Notes: generated from the letters alone by a model not told the origin. Positions 47,842 through 59,539 are shown, numbered from the stretch's first letter. The stretch is 64,000 bases of DNA from Linnemannia elongata (GCA_036320915.1 JAXBDG010000004.1:62001-126000), one strand, 5' to 3'. Translations and numbers: made by a program.

Positions 47842-50234
47842 TTAAACAGCGGCAGCAGGAGCACTACCAGAGGCACCCTTAGACTTCAAGTAGTTGGCAT
47901 ACTTCTTGGACGCCCGTTGAGGGGTGGGAGGGTTTTCGCCTCTGGTATCGACTCTTGGAAGGAATGCTGCCTGGGGTCTGTAGTAGTTAATGTAATCCCG
48001 GCTCTTCTCTTTGAAGTACTTGGGCACCAGTTTCAACAGCAAGTACCGGCCCGCCACATCCAACCAGGTCTATTTGTTTTCAATAAGAGTGAACCTGTTA
48101 TTAGCTGCTTGAGATTTCCTTTTGAGTTCAGAGAAATCCTAAGGAAGAATGAGGATACTGGGGGATACATACCCGACCAAACATGACGTGGGTGGCCTGC
48201 TGGGTGGCAGAGAGTTCTCTCCGGGAGGTGGGAAAGCGCTCTTCATAAAACTCGTCAAATGCCTTGCTGATGTTCTTGTGATTGCTTGTTGGCATCTCGT
48301 AAATCAAGTTCGCCAACACAATCGCATCCAGCATACCTTCCAATGCTATTGACGTTATTAAAAGAGTATAATGTAAACGTTAGGTAGGGTTCACATGTCG
48401 GGCTCAATTGTAATGTAGGTACAGGCGAGAGCTTCGGATCTTTTACTTACCGAATCCAGGAAGCAACTGAGGTAGTAGCAATTGTAAATAGAGTCAAGAT
48501 AGTGAAAAAAAAGAAACAAGACAGATGGATTAGTATTGGTGTGCACGATCCCGACAATGCTGTTCAATGACCGTGGCATCTGCGAAGCTGTGTATATGTA
48601 CCCTGTGTGCGGCTATAAATATCAAAGTAATGGAAAGACGCGTTAGGGTAAGTGATATGGGTAAGCAACAGGAGAAAACAAAGGGAAAACATGCAGGTAA
48701 AATAGGAACGTACCATCGCCGATGAGGACGGTGCGTCCATGCTTCCAGTTTTCGTAAATGTTCTCCTCGAGAACGACCTTGCAGATCTTGTCCTGGGGGG
48801 TATTGTCAAAGAGAATTCCAAGCGACCCCATCATCGCCAACTCGCGGCCTCTCCACCTCTCGGGTAACTTCTTCAGGTCGAATGCCTTGTAGTCTGCGTT
48901 TTTGTAGCCCTCGACCCACTCGGGGTCCATATCGCTAGATTGGAAATCAACTCTCCATGACACACGGTTGTTGGGGATAATAAATGTTCTGTACTATTTT
49001 GTTGGAGTGTGTCGTCGTTGTATTGTGTCGTTGATGCATTATGTTGGTGTTGTCCATTGGTGTATGTTTTTTTTGGCGGAGATGCGATATAAGAAGAAGA
49101 GGTGAGAAGGAAAAGGTTGTGGTCAGTGCTTGTCCACGTTGATGATGAACAGCCTCTACTTTGTAAATATGTTGTCTTACGGTCAGGCCACGCTCATCGC
49201 CAACGACGGTGTCGCAACGGGTGCAGTCATCGTCGAGTCCCTCAAAGTTAGCGGGGTCCATGGGGTCGGTAGTACCAAAGACGCTCATGTACAAAGTCTT
49301 GTTCTCCTCCTCGATGATTTTGGGGGTGATACCATCCTTCTCCATGTCTTTGTACAGAGCCTGGCGAGTACCACTATCACTGCCATCGGCACCAATGAGA
49401 ATATCTGCAGTGTAGGTGGACTTGTCCTCGCAGGTAACGGTGACCGACTCGGTGTCCTGGACAAGAGACTCGATCGACTTGCTGACGAGAATCTTTTCCT
49501 TGGGGACTAATGCCAACAGGATAGCATGGAGCTGAGGGCGGGGAATAACCTGTGTTCCATAACCGACCCTGGTTTTGAGGAGGGAGGGGGTATAAATAAA
49601 TGCAAGGAGAGGAGAGGCGGAAGAAAAATAAAAAAATAAAATGAGCGCGTGGAACACGTTTTTTGTGTTGTTTAGTTGAGGTTGAACAGAGTGAGAGGGT
49701 GAGGGTGGCCGTGGTTATTTGAAAGGGAAAAAAAGATGGTGTAACATAATGCAAGATGGGCAGACAGGGAATGAATGACGGGATACGCAAAGAGCAGCAG
49801 CAACGAGGCAAGTAAGCAAGCAATTGAAGGACGACAGATATGCAAGGCACTAAGCAGCTGCAATGACAACAACGGCCAGGTAATAAAAAAAAACAAGGGT
49901 GGAGTTTGCAAAATAAGGAAACAACGTACATCTTTCTGTTGCTCCTGAGGTTGATCTCGCGGATGACTTCCATGTCCTCCTTGTAGATCATGGTTGTCTC
50001 GATAGGGAAGGAGATGGCTTCGATTTGTTCGAGGACGCCAAACTGCTCCATGAGGGGCATGACATTGAAGGAGAGGATGATGGCACCGCCCAGGGTTTGC
50101 TGGATTTCTGAGCTACGCTCAAGAACCAGGTACTCGATACCGGCCTTCTCAAGGAGGATAGCCATGGTGAGGCCTGTCAGACCGGCACCGGCAATGATGA
50201 CCTTGGGAGATTTTACTGTCGGTGAATCTGGCAT
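47842..50234 (-). CDS. FAD-dependent monooxygenase (PHBH fold) with two microexons
   Basis: Flavoprotein hydroxylase of the FAD_binding_3 type, related to phenol/salicylate-type hydroxylases; substrate unknown. Exons downwards: 50234-49930, 49568-49181, 48993-48714, 48612-48602 (11 nt), 48466-48451 (16 nt), 48345-48173, 48069-47842 (466 residues). Motifs: Rossmann GAGLTGLTMAILLEKAG (residues 14-30), ADILIGADGSDSGTR (DG motif), then VLIGDG|AAHRLLPGF, where the GD motif runs across the microexons. The phase is 1, 0, 1 across them and only this joining keeps the family order GD..H..LP....DAIVLANLIYE. Compared with its paralogue at 59540 it lacks three residues in the P-x-x-G-x-G loop, so activity may be altered, or a still smaller exon was missed in 48346-48450. 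The C-terminus (ASKKYANYLKSK) is basic. No transmembrane segment. Confidence 0.82.
48451..48612 (-). other. Consecutive 11-nt and 16-nt microexons
   Basis: Microexon 1 is 48602-48612, reading (G)CC GCA CAC AGG, flanked by TTTATAG and GTACAT. Microexon 2 is 48451-48466, reading TTG CTT CCT GGA TTC G, flanked by CCTCAG and GTAAGT. The introns around them are 101, 135 and 105 nt. Together they encode the conserved flavin-contacting segment after GD. Confidence 0.7.
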
Positions 50235-51101
50235 ATTGATTATCGATGTGTAAAGTGTGTAAGGGAGGAGGAAGGATGGGAAGGAAGGAGGGAGGAGAGG
50301 TGGGGGAAACGGATAAGGCGAGAGATGAAAGGGGCGAAGTAAAGGAGAGAGGAAGGAGACAGGTAAAAGGTAAAGAGGAATTGAAGGAGGGTGAGGAGAA
50401 GGGGATCAGAGTGATGGTGGAACCAAAAGAACAAAAGAAAGGAAGAAGAAAGGAGAGATGATCACGGCGAGAGAGAGAAAGAGAGAGAGATGATGAAGTG
50501 AGGGTGAGTTGAGATGAGGGAGTTGACGAATAACCGGATGAGCAATATGGTCAAGTCAGGTACACTTTTCCTCTTCTCCTCTTCTCCTCGAGGTTAGAGT
50601 TGGCTGGTTTGTGTATGTATCTCCAAAGTGCCATGCGAGAATGGCAAGGATGTATTGTGGTAAAGGAAGGGAGGAGCAAGAAATATAGGTTCCATGGCAT
50701 GTAAGCTGTAAGGGGGATACAGACAGACAGAGAGAAAGAGAGAGACACATACAGAGAGAAAAGAAGGTTTCCGCCAGGAGGGCATTGAATTGGGTCCAAA
50801 GGCCCGAGAGCAATGAAATCGCAGTTGAAGAACAGCGGAAGGGAATGAAGGGGAGTGAGGGAGGGAAATGAAATCGACTGTACACGATTTGCAAACAAGT
50901 TTGCCCTGAAAAGACCTACAGACCTTGCTTCTCTCTCTTTCTCTCTCGCTCTCTTTTATTCTCTCCCTCTCCTGAAAATGAGATCTCATATTGCCCATGA
51001 ATCGAATGCCCAGCCCCCAATATAATTATTCCTCTATTCAAAACTCAATTCAATCCAATCTACCAAGGGCGCCGTAACACATACCCTCCATCCGTCGCCT
51101 C

Positions 51102-51104
<3 letters not shown>

Positions 51105-51158
<54 letters not shown>
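51105..51158. repeat. CT dinucleotide microsatellite
   Basis: About 27 CT units without interruption, in the gene-poor region upstream of the first monooxygenase. Confidence 0.95.
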
Positions 51159-51162
<4 letters not shown>

Positions 51163-53666
51163 GCGCTTCTTTATTTTTTTACGTTCAATGCCTGTCCATA
51201 TTGCATCCCCTGTCAATTCGTTTGCAATCGGCGCTTGCTCGTCGCCACCCCTTTTTCTTGTCCTTCTTTCTATCTTTTCTTCTTTTGCTCGTTCATTCAC
51301 GCTGCTCTTTCTTCCATGGGTGATTGTGCGTAATTGTATCTGTTTGTGTATCTGTTTATGCATCATCCATCGTTCCTTTTTGTGTCTTTGTTTGTTAGAT
51401 GACCAATGGAGAATGAAGAGGAAAAAATCCTCCTGTTAGTTTATATCTCCTTTTGTTCATTTCCACAAACCTCCCCACCATCGCATCGATAAACATAAAA
51501 AAGACGTGTCCAGATCGTCCTTCTACAAGATATAAACATGCAAACAAAACAAAAAAAGAAAGACCTTTTGTGTACGTTTTTTTTTTCTCTTTGCACGACC
51601 ATGATCGGGTAGGACAACGTAATGGAACCAACCAACAACCTACCCCTTCTTGCAGATGCAGGTAACTCATCCACACACTAACGATCGTCTGCTCTATCGA
51701 AATCAAACAAAGAAAAGGAGGCATAAATGCTGCCGTAAACGTGTCTGTCGGCATAGAAGTAAAAACAATCAAAATATGGAAAATAGTGAGATGCAGCTCC
51801 CAAATTATACCATTGACATTCAAAAAGTGGATACACCAAGACATATCTTTTTGAAAGCTGGGTATAAGCTTCTCCTTCTCCTCTCTCCAGTCAGCTTACC
51901 GTCTAAAAGCTACACTTAAACGGAAGCCTTCTATTAGAATAAACGTTTTTGAAGGGACCGGCATGAGTTGATCCTATATTTGTGCGCCCCTGGTTCACAA
52001 TGGAATGAATGGGTGCATGCTCTCTTTCACACATAACTCTCTCTCCCACGTCTGCTTAGCGTTCTCTATCTCTTTTAGTGTCGTTTTCTTTGAATATTTT
52101 CTCCATCAAATAGCAAAGACTAAACGTGAGCATTATTCTCCGGACACACACGCAAACGGAGGATGAATGGGTGAGTGGAGGACGAGGCGAAAGAAACGAC
52201 TCTAATCCATCTCTTCCTAACCCTTGTTCTGATGACTGAAGGTTGTGTTTGATTATGGTTTTTGTTTATTGACCAAATATGCGTGGTGAATGTGTTTATT
52301 TGTTGTATGTTTTGCGAAAAGAGGGTTGGAGGAAAAAAAAAACAAGCTCCACACCTGTTATAGGCAACACTTTCGGCTGATAGTTAAGGTTGAAGATGCT
52401 CACCGGATTTTTATTTCGTTCCCAATTGTGTACAAACTACAAAGACAGGACAGGTTAGGAGAAGGAGGAGGGTGAGGGAGGAGGATGGATGGAGCGGGAG
52501 GAGGAGATGTGAGCATCGAAGACAAAGAACGCTAAAACGCTTGAGACGATATGACTTGACAGGGAAAACAACGCCCAGCCAAATGACTGTATTGAAATAC
52601 ACAGGTTGCGCAAGAGTCATCATTATGTTCGCGAAATAAAGGGAGCAATAAAATAGTCAACATTCTCCCAACTCTCAAGGAAGTATAGGCTACCCATGTT
52701 ACCACGACAACCATTCATCAATGGACCAAGTGCGAAGAGAACTATGGATGTGTCGATACGTTGGATATATAAATATTTTTTATTCCGGGAGTCGGTGTTT
52801 TATTGTTTGAGAAATGGATGCGTGGTCATCATTTGTAGTCGTTATCGTTGTTTATCCGCCTCCTAGTCGGGAGCAAAGCCTTTCATTTCATTCATTTATT
52901 TGCAGAGAAACTGGAAGAACAAAAGAAACGGAAAGTGAATAGCCGGCGAGAAGGTGAAGGAGGAGAAAGAGAGGACAACATGCAAGTAAGATTACATTAG
53001 CATGCTTCACTGTCGTGAGCTCTCATAAATAGAATGGTGTGACAAACACTTCTTCTGACCCATGGTGCCCCCCATTGCCACTTTCAGCTCCGAAAGGCAC
53101 TATTGCCGTCAATAAGTAAAGGAGCGACAGCATCGTTTTGTTGGCATCTTGACGGTTGGAAGACAAGGAGTCTATTGGAGAAAATGTACACTTGCAAGCA
53201 AGCAAGCTGAAAAACACGAGGTGTGTATTACAGAACTTCAAGACCCTGCAGACCGACACATTTTGAAACGTGCCAAGTTCATCATGTGTACAATGTATGC
53301 CGAGCTTGGTATCCACCACTTGTTGTGTCAGAAGTGCTTCAATATCTTTGCCAATTGTTTTCTAAAGTGTTGGTGTAGATTGCGAGTTGCTCTTGGTCAC
53401 CAGAACGGTTGGAAGTCGCTTGATACGGTGATACAGAGGACGAGATACCTTGAGAAGACGCGTTTCGAATTTATAATCGCGTCGAGATATAGCCTCGATC
53501 CCTTACACTCTTAAACTTGAGAATGAATGAGCGACGCGTTTTTTTTTATCTTTGTCTTGTTCACTTCGCCTGTACGTATAAATCTATGTGGGTTCTGGAG
53601 CCATCAGTTTGTCTCTTACGGTTTCTTCCACGGACCCGATAGAAACTCTGGGGCCACCCAAAAAAC

Positions 53667-53699
<33 letters not shown>
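53667..53699. repeat. Poly-A tract of 33 nt
   Basis: Uninterrupted adenines preceded by AAAACC and followed by TCAGTAGCG; 183 bp before the Dabb gene start. Confidence 0.9.
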
Positions 53700-53702
<3 letters not shown>

Positions 53703-53881
53703 GTAGCGAATAGGAGTGGGCGTTGCCCTGGTACATTGTCCCACAAGCCGGAATCAAGAACCCCCTCTCTCCCCTTGTAATTCACATCTCTTTTCATTCC
53801 GTTCGCTCATTCAATCATTCGTTCGTTCGTTCATTCTATTATTCATCCATTCACAACACAACAGCAATAGCAATAAGAAAC

Positions 53882-54413
53882 ATGGCGATCCTTCACACAG
53901 GTTAGCATCACCCATCAAACAACGCTGCTGCTTACACTTTCTCAAACAAAGCCACCCTATCCTACTCACATTCGTTAACATATTCTTCATTTTCGTGTTT
54001 GCTTCCTCAATGTAGTATTGTTCAAGATAAAGGAGGATTCTTCGGACGAGAAGGCAAAGGAGATGATGACAGCCATTGCCGCCTTCCAGAACCAGCTCCC
54101 CGAGCTCATCCAGTCCATGCATTCTGGTGTCGACAAGTCTGCCCAAACCCACGGCTTCAGCTACTGTACGTTCCTTTTCTTCCTCCATTATGTCCTTGTG
54201 ACTCGTGCACCTTCAATTTACATCTTACTAACACCTATCCATCCTTGTTTTGTTTGGATTGATATAGCATTCACGATGATCTTCAAGAACAAGCAGGATT
54301 TGGACACTTATATCGCATCGGAGGCACATACCCAGTTTGCACAAAAGATTGGATACCCTCTCATCAAGGACGCCATCGTCGTTGACTATGAGATCCCTGC
54401 GTCCAAGTTCTAA
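53882..54413 (+). CDS. Dabb (stress-responsive alpha/beta barrel) domain protein
   Basis: Small dimeric ferredoxin-like alpha/beta-barrel protein of the Dabb family; members are stress-induced or act as cyclases or decarboxylases, and this one's substrate is unknown. Exons 53882-53900 (19 nt), 54016-54165, 54268-54413 (104 residues, full length for the family). Signature pieces: HTVLFKIKEDSSDEKAKEM at the N-terminus (H-x-V-x-F-K, the typical first strand with the active-site histidine), SMHSGVDKSAQTHGFSYSF in the middle, and FKNKQDLDTYIASEAHTQF with a YPLIKDAIVVDYEI last strand. The 19-nt first coding exon ends in the first codon letter of the valine after HT. Leader rich in TTCG/TTCA. Convergent with the TMEM70-family gene, 175 bp between stops. 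Confidence 0.88.
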
Positions 54414-54588
54414 ATCAGCTGTCCGTATTGAAATGAAGGCTCCCTCGTTCGTCAAGATCTCTTGACGGGGTCTCTTGGGAAATACATGATGAGACCGACC
54501 GCAAGGGTTGAATCATCCAACAGGAAGCGTAAAGTCGACAGTGATGAATGTGTTTAGTGCTGCAGATATTAAAATGAAAAAAGGTAGT

Positions 54589-55644
54589 CTATGATTGTTG
54601 CTGCTGTTGCTGTTTGCTCTCAGAAGCTTTCCTCTTCAATTGCTCAATGCGATCCGACATGCCCTCCGTGACTGGTGCCTTGACAGTCTTCTCTGCTGCT
54701 CCAGCATCCTGTTTGGAAGAAGCAGTATCCGGAGCGCTCGTTGATCCAGCAGCGGTCCTGTTAACGGCAGATCGAGGACCAACTCCTGCTCCTGTTGTCA
54801 AATGCTTGTTCTGTTGGATCTCTGCCATGATGGTCCTGAGGGGCTCATCCTCCGCCAACTCAGAGTGGAGATAGAACCGCTTCTTCAACTGGTTACCCTC
54901 TGAAAGAATCCTACCACGCCCATCTCTGACGGTCGAAGCCTGGCCGGCACGGATCCTAATGGTCGAGAACGGAGCCGAGCTTGGTTCGAGGTCAGAGACC
55001 TTGACGGTGGTGATCCGCTTGCCGCCCCAGAAGGAGAGTGTCTCGAACGAGACGGGTGTTGAGCGGGTGACTATGATAGAGGCGGGGTCCTGAGTGCCCA
55101 ATCCTGAAGGGTTTGGGAGGGTGATCTTTCGGACGTAGGAGCCCAGGCACCATTGCACCAGTGCTGTCGAAGACCCACTCGTCGCCACCGCTATCAATTT
55201 CACAACAGAATGAAAAGAATGTCAGTGAAAAGGGGTCTTGATACGCAAGTGGCAATAGCCACACGAAGAAAAGTAGATCAAGTATACACTACCAGCGACA
55301 GCTAGACCTCCACGCATGCCGTTCGAGATTCCTGCGTCGAGAAGAAAGATGAATGGACACAGGGCAATGGTGGCGCCCAAAGAAGAGACTGAGAACAGCT
55401 TCAGACGCTTAGCGGTCTGGGAAAAGGGTCCTTCATAGATAGACAATTGACTGTCGGTGTGGTGTGGAGAAGGGGTTGGTGTTTGTTGCTGTGTTGGTGG
55501 CGGGACAGCGGCGGGTGATCCGACGACGGGGAGTTGACCGTAGTGTGCGCGGTGGAGGATTGAGGCTGAAGAGGGTGCGATGGTCTTTGTTGAATGCAAG
55601 AGTCCGATGGAGCGGACAGCGCATCCTGACCGAACGAGAAGCAT
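54589..55644 (-). CDS. TMEM70/TMEM186/TMEM223-family mitochondrial inner-membrane protein
   Basis: Likely assembly factor for respiratory complexes (animal TMEM70 acts in ATP synthase and complex I assembly); the fungal role is inferred. Exons downwards: 55644-55293, 55190-54589 (317 residues). N-terminus MLLVRSGCAVRSIGLLHSTK has the basic, hydroxylated composition of a mitochondrial presequence. A Pro/Thr/Gln linker follows, then IYEGPFSQTAKRLKLFS, which is the diagnostic motif of the family (YEG...K.LK.FS), and two membrane segments (LGATIALCPFIFLLDAG, about residues 95-112, and AVAAVATSGSSTALVQWCL, about 117-137, spliced across 55191-55292). The matrix-side segment RKITLPNPSG, the conserved TLSFWGGKRITTV and a C-terminal Gln run follow. 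The C-terminal 100 residues are charged and low complexity. Divergent from ARPC2, 299 bp between starts. Confidence 0.82.
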
Positions 55645-55943
55645 GGTTGAATCGACAAGTTTTGTTGTAAAGAAAAAAAAAAGAGTGATCAGTTTCCTGT
55701 CTGTCACTGTGGTTAGAACGTGTATCGTGCGGAGGAGGATCGGAGGGCTGAATCCTAAGGGACGGTCTAAGCCTTCAAGCTCAAGGAGAGTCGAAAATCC
55801 ATCCCTCATATTCAAGTACGGCGTGTCCCCCTCCTTGTGTTCGACCTCAAGTCTTTTTCTCCTTTCTTCTTTCTTCTTTCCGCAATCCCTCCTCTTTCCT
55901 CGACAACCGCTCTTCCTTACCCTGCTAATCACCCTCTCTAAAA

Positions 55944-57239
55944 ATGATGTTCCTGGAGTACCACAACAATGTCATCGAAGACATCCTCATCGGTCTATTC
56001 TACAGGTAACAAAGAAAGCATACCATCAATGCATCCTCGCCTCACCCCTTTGTCCAAGAACGCACAACCCGCCTAACTTCTATACCGCTGCATCCTGTAT
56101 CTGCACCCACACTGCACAACAGGATCCGACGACCAAAGCTGCTGGACATGAAATTCAATGACTTTTCAGGCATCTCCTACCATCTCTCTACACCCGACGA
56201 AGGAAGACTTGACCAGTTGAGACTCTCCATACATTGGGAGTGCTGGGCGCAGTTGGTTCAATATGGTGCAATGGATGTTCTTGAACGAGAGTACGGGCCG
56301 TGGATTGCTTCGCCACCGGAGGAAGGATATGACTTTACATTGGAGTTCAATGTTGATGGCCTTGTCCGTGACGACGACCCAGGTACGCGCACAAACACGG
56401 TAGTGTATGCTTTAATTACAAGTGATTGGAGGGCAAGTGCAACTATTGACCTACATCACTTATTCCAAATGATGTGGCAGAGAAAGCAATAAGAAACGTT
56501 GCCTTGCTACGACGAAACGCACTCTCAGGCGCCTTCGAACGAGCCTTCAGAGCACAAGCACAAGCCAAGGAAGAAAACGATCCTAACTTTGACCCCAACT
56601 CAATCGAGTTCATGAGGATTGACCCACACCGCGACGAGAGGATGTACATCAGGCACCACCGAGACTATACCACCCTAATAATAGGGATTGCACTGGATGA
56701 TCTTGATGAGGCCGATAGGTTGTTTGTGAAGTTCACGTTTGAAGAGCTGAAGCACCGATCACGGCTTCCGTATTATTGTTTCAAAGCCCCGAGGGTTATC
56801 CATGCCAATTTGGAACCTCCGCCTGAGATTTGCCATTTGGAGGAGGTTGTGCAGGATACTAGCGGTTGCCGCGCTTATATTACCTTCTGCAAGTCATGTC
56901 ACTCTATGTTCTTTATTGAGTCCTGTCTTTTGTTTGTCGATACTGCGTTGGTGATGGTTAAAGCAGTTGGCTGACACTTTTATGCATCCATCCTTTGCCT
57001 CCTGTTTCCCTGACCATGTAGTGATACCGCCGAGTTTGATTGCAACCAAGGAGCGACGCGACTACATCATCTCCCAGCGGATGATCTTTCGAGACTACAT
57101 GCAGTACCACATCAAAGGCGCCAAAGGGTTCCTGAAAATGCGGATGCGACGCAGATTCAGCGATCTTATCAAAAGGTTGGAGCGCACCAGAAAAGACTAC
57201 GTGCTCCCTAAATCGCCTATTAGGATTCGGGGAGGCTAA
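55944..57239 (+). CDS. ARC35: Arp2/3 complex subunit 2 (p34-Arc)
   Basis: Core subunit of the Arp2/3 actin-branching complex, contacting the mother filament; endocytosis and hyphal polarity. Exons 55944-56005, 56123-56382, 56481-56888, 57022-57239 (315 residues, family about 300). Evidence: N-terminus MMFLEYHNNVIEDILIGLFY, the FNDFSGISYHLS strand, the middle domain with ERMYIRHHRDYTTLIIGIAL, the GYITF-like AYITF, and the C-terminal FRDYMQYHIKGAKGFLKMRM, the signature of ARPC2, then a basic helix. The last intron (56889-57021) only works with a GC donor: ACC TTC T|GCAAGT joined to TAG|TGATACC gives AYITFLIPPS and the right spacing to FRDY. A GT donor three bases further breaks the frame. The sequence is diverged from animal and yeast homologues but keeps order and length. 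Confidence 0.85.
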
Positions 57240-57528
57240 ATAACAAATAAAGGTCTTCTTAAATCCAGTTTTATTCGTCCCATTTTTTTGTGTATGTGCA
57301 TCCTGTAAAAAGCGTAGGTGGGAAAGTAAGGCTACCTGTGCATATTCATCTACTTAGACCTATCAGAACAGGAGAGAGAGATATAGAGAAAGAGAAGGAT
57401 GATACGGTCAATATACTAGCACTGATAAGAACAACAAAACGAATGAATGGCGATCCCTCGGCATTGATTATTGCGTTAAGTGCTGCAGGACGGCGAAGAC
57501 TATTACATAGGATGTGAAAAAAGCAATT

Positions 57529-58764
57529 TTAAAGATCGGAGCGAACCTCAAGCTCTCCAGACTTGGCGATGGTAATGGCCTTCTTGGGGCGGTCGTTCCT
57601 GCCGGTCTCGGTTTCCTCGATCCTCTTGACAACGTTCATGCTGTCATCGACAACCTCTCCAAACACGACGTGGCGACCATCCAACCAGTCGGTCTTGATG
57701 GTTGTGATGAAGAACTATAATTGTAGTAATAATGTCATGCGACCAACATGCAACGCCATCGATTAGTTTCCTTTGAGCCCAATTTTTCTATTTGCGCAGA
57801 AAGCAATATTGATAACACAGCAACTGTAATGTAATGTGTCGTTGTCTCGAGCGGTGGATCGTACCTGGGATCCGTTGGTATCCTCGCCGGCGTTGGCCAT
57901 GGAGACGATTCCGGGGCCGGTGTGGTGGAGCTTGAAGTTCTCGTCCTCGAACTGCTCGCCGTAAATAGATCTGCCTCCAGTTCCATCGCCACGAGTAAAG
58001 TCACCCTATGATAGAAAAAATTAATAGGCTGGATAAATACGATGATAACTTTTTCATGTTCAAATTGGGTGAGATGTCTGTCCGTTGCGAACTTTGGAGA
58101 AGGAAACAGGAAGAGACTTACTCCTTGAATCATGAACTCCTATATGAACGAAATACGAACAAACGAAAATAGATATGAGATTGCATTAGGTGGACAGTTG
58201 CATATTGAGTATCAATCAGCGCATCGCATGTTATTTTCTTTTGCGACAGGAAGGCTAAGCGAGGTTTAGTTTACCTTGATAACTCGATGGAAGGACGAGC
58301 CCTGGTAACCATAGCCATGGGTACCCTTGGCGAGCTCAAGGAAGTTCTTGGTGGTCTTGGGGACATCCTGAGAACATGAGTAAGGAAAAAGGAAATACCA
58401 TTTGACCGGTGGGTTGGCTTTAATATGGAAATTACACTCCAAGGATATGTTGATGCTGGTTCATTCTTCCTGGTCCTGACATACCTCTCCGTAAAGACCG
58501 ATGACGATGCGTCCAATATCCGTGTCGCCTTCCTTCATATCAAAGTAGACTAGTTTTGCGGTTGCGAGACAAAGAAGAGGAACAAGAAAGGATGAGTTAA
58601 ACTGTGACAAAATAAAGTGGACAGCCATGCGCAAAAGAGGTCCGAGATGTGCTGTGTGGTTGTTTATGTTTGATACCCTTGTTGGTGATGACAGGGCCAG
58701 CCTGGACAGAGACGGCGAGGGCGAGGGCTGCGACGACGACAGCGAGAGTGCGCTTGAAGACCAT
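57529..58764 (-). CDS. Secretory-pathway cyclophilin (peptidyl-prolyl cis-trans isomerase B type)
   Basis: Peptidyl-prolyl isomerase assisting protein folding in the ER. Exons downwards: 58764-58677, 58549-58485, 58367-58275, 58139-58122 (18 nt), 58005-57865, 57714-57529 (196 residues). Signal peptide [22 protein letters not shown], then the full cyclophilin fold: [48 protein letters not shown] (catalytic Arg in FHRVI, the QGGDF motif split by the 18-nt exon), [17 protein letters not shown] of [13 protein letters not shown] (cyclosporin-contact Trp). The C-terminus ends GELEVRSDL, similar in place but not in sequence to the HDEL/KDEL retention signals, so the protein may be secreted or weakly retained. 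All introns are 116-150 nt. Convergent with ARPC2. Confidence 0.93.
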
Positions 58765-59331
58765 GGTGAGGATGATGGGCTGAATGAAGGATTTGTGTGG
58801 GAGAAGAGGAGGAAGAAAGGAGTGCGGGTTGTGATGGGCAAGAGGAGAGAGAGAGAGATGGCTAACAGTGCGACAAGTTTTGGGCATTTTTCTGCTTGTC
58901 TTATTCCAAGTCAGTGTGGATAAATAGTAGAACGAAGCCCTTAACTCCAAATTGAAACGTCCGTTGAGGAAAATGATTAGTTGATTTCAGGCACAAGGCA
59001 ATTGAGCATGACACTGATAAAGTTGATCAGGGATCACTGATCAATGAAACGAGTGTCTCTTGCTCGACGAATGCACTTTTGTAGCCTCTCTGACGTCTCG
59101 TTTCTTTCTCAATCTCTTTAATCAAAGAGAGACCAGACGGTGCCTCTTGTATTCCCATGAAAAGACAGTGAGAGGATCAATATATCTCGTCTCTTGTCTG
59201 CTTGGTTGGTAAGAGATGAAGGGACACGTTTCCCGTTACACACTGTACACGCCGTGCCCTTTTCTTTTTTGCTCACCTTTGCATCTACTTGCTGTCTTTT
59301 GCTCTCTCGTAATGCTCTCACCTTGCATCCT

Positions 59332-59368
<37 letters not shown>

Positions 59369-59539
59369 GCTAATTACTTTTCTGTCCCTAGTTTCTTTCT
59401 CTTTTTGTTTTCCTTCTTCTTTCTTCTTCTACTCTCCATCTTCAACTACTACACTCAGTCTCCTCGCCAATCATCCTCACTCCTCCCTTCCTCCCTCCAC
59501 AACTTCCACTTTCTCACAATAGCCCAACAAGTATCCATT
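58765..59539. promoter_or_regulatory. Divergent promoter of the cyclophilin and second monooxygenase
   Basis: 775 bp. Contains two copies of a TGATCA-centred motif (ATCAGGGATCACTGATCA, about 59027-59044), a 32-nt poly-T (59334-59365) and a CT-rich leader to the ATG at 59540. No gene. Confidence 0.5.
59334..59365. repeat. Poly-T tract of 32 nt
   Basis: Uninterrupted thymines in the leader/promoter of the second monooxygenase. Confidence 0.9.

Larger units (their letters stand above)
50235..53881. other. Gene-poor region of about 3.6 kb
   Basis: No supported gene. Contains the purine-rich leader of the monooxygenase (50245-50500), a CT dinucleotide repeat (51105-51158) and a 33-nt poly-A (53667-53699). 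A 121-codon plus-strand frame at 53149-53514 (ends SRYSLDPLHS) has no recognisable domain and no splice support. Right end: a TTCG/TTCA repeat leader (53800-53850) of the Dabb gene. Confidence 0.4.

Noticed and set aside
50551..51366. Frames with Ser/Leu or Arg/Glu runs around the CT microsatellite
   Set aside because: Direct translations of the dinucleotide repeat.
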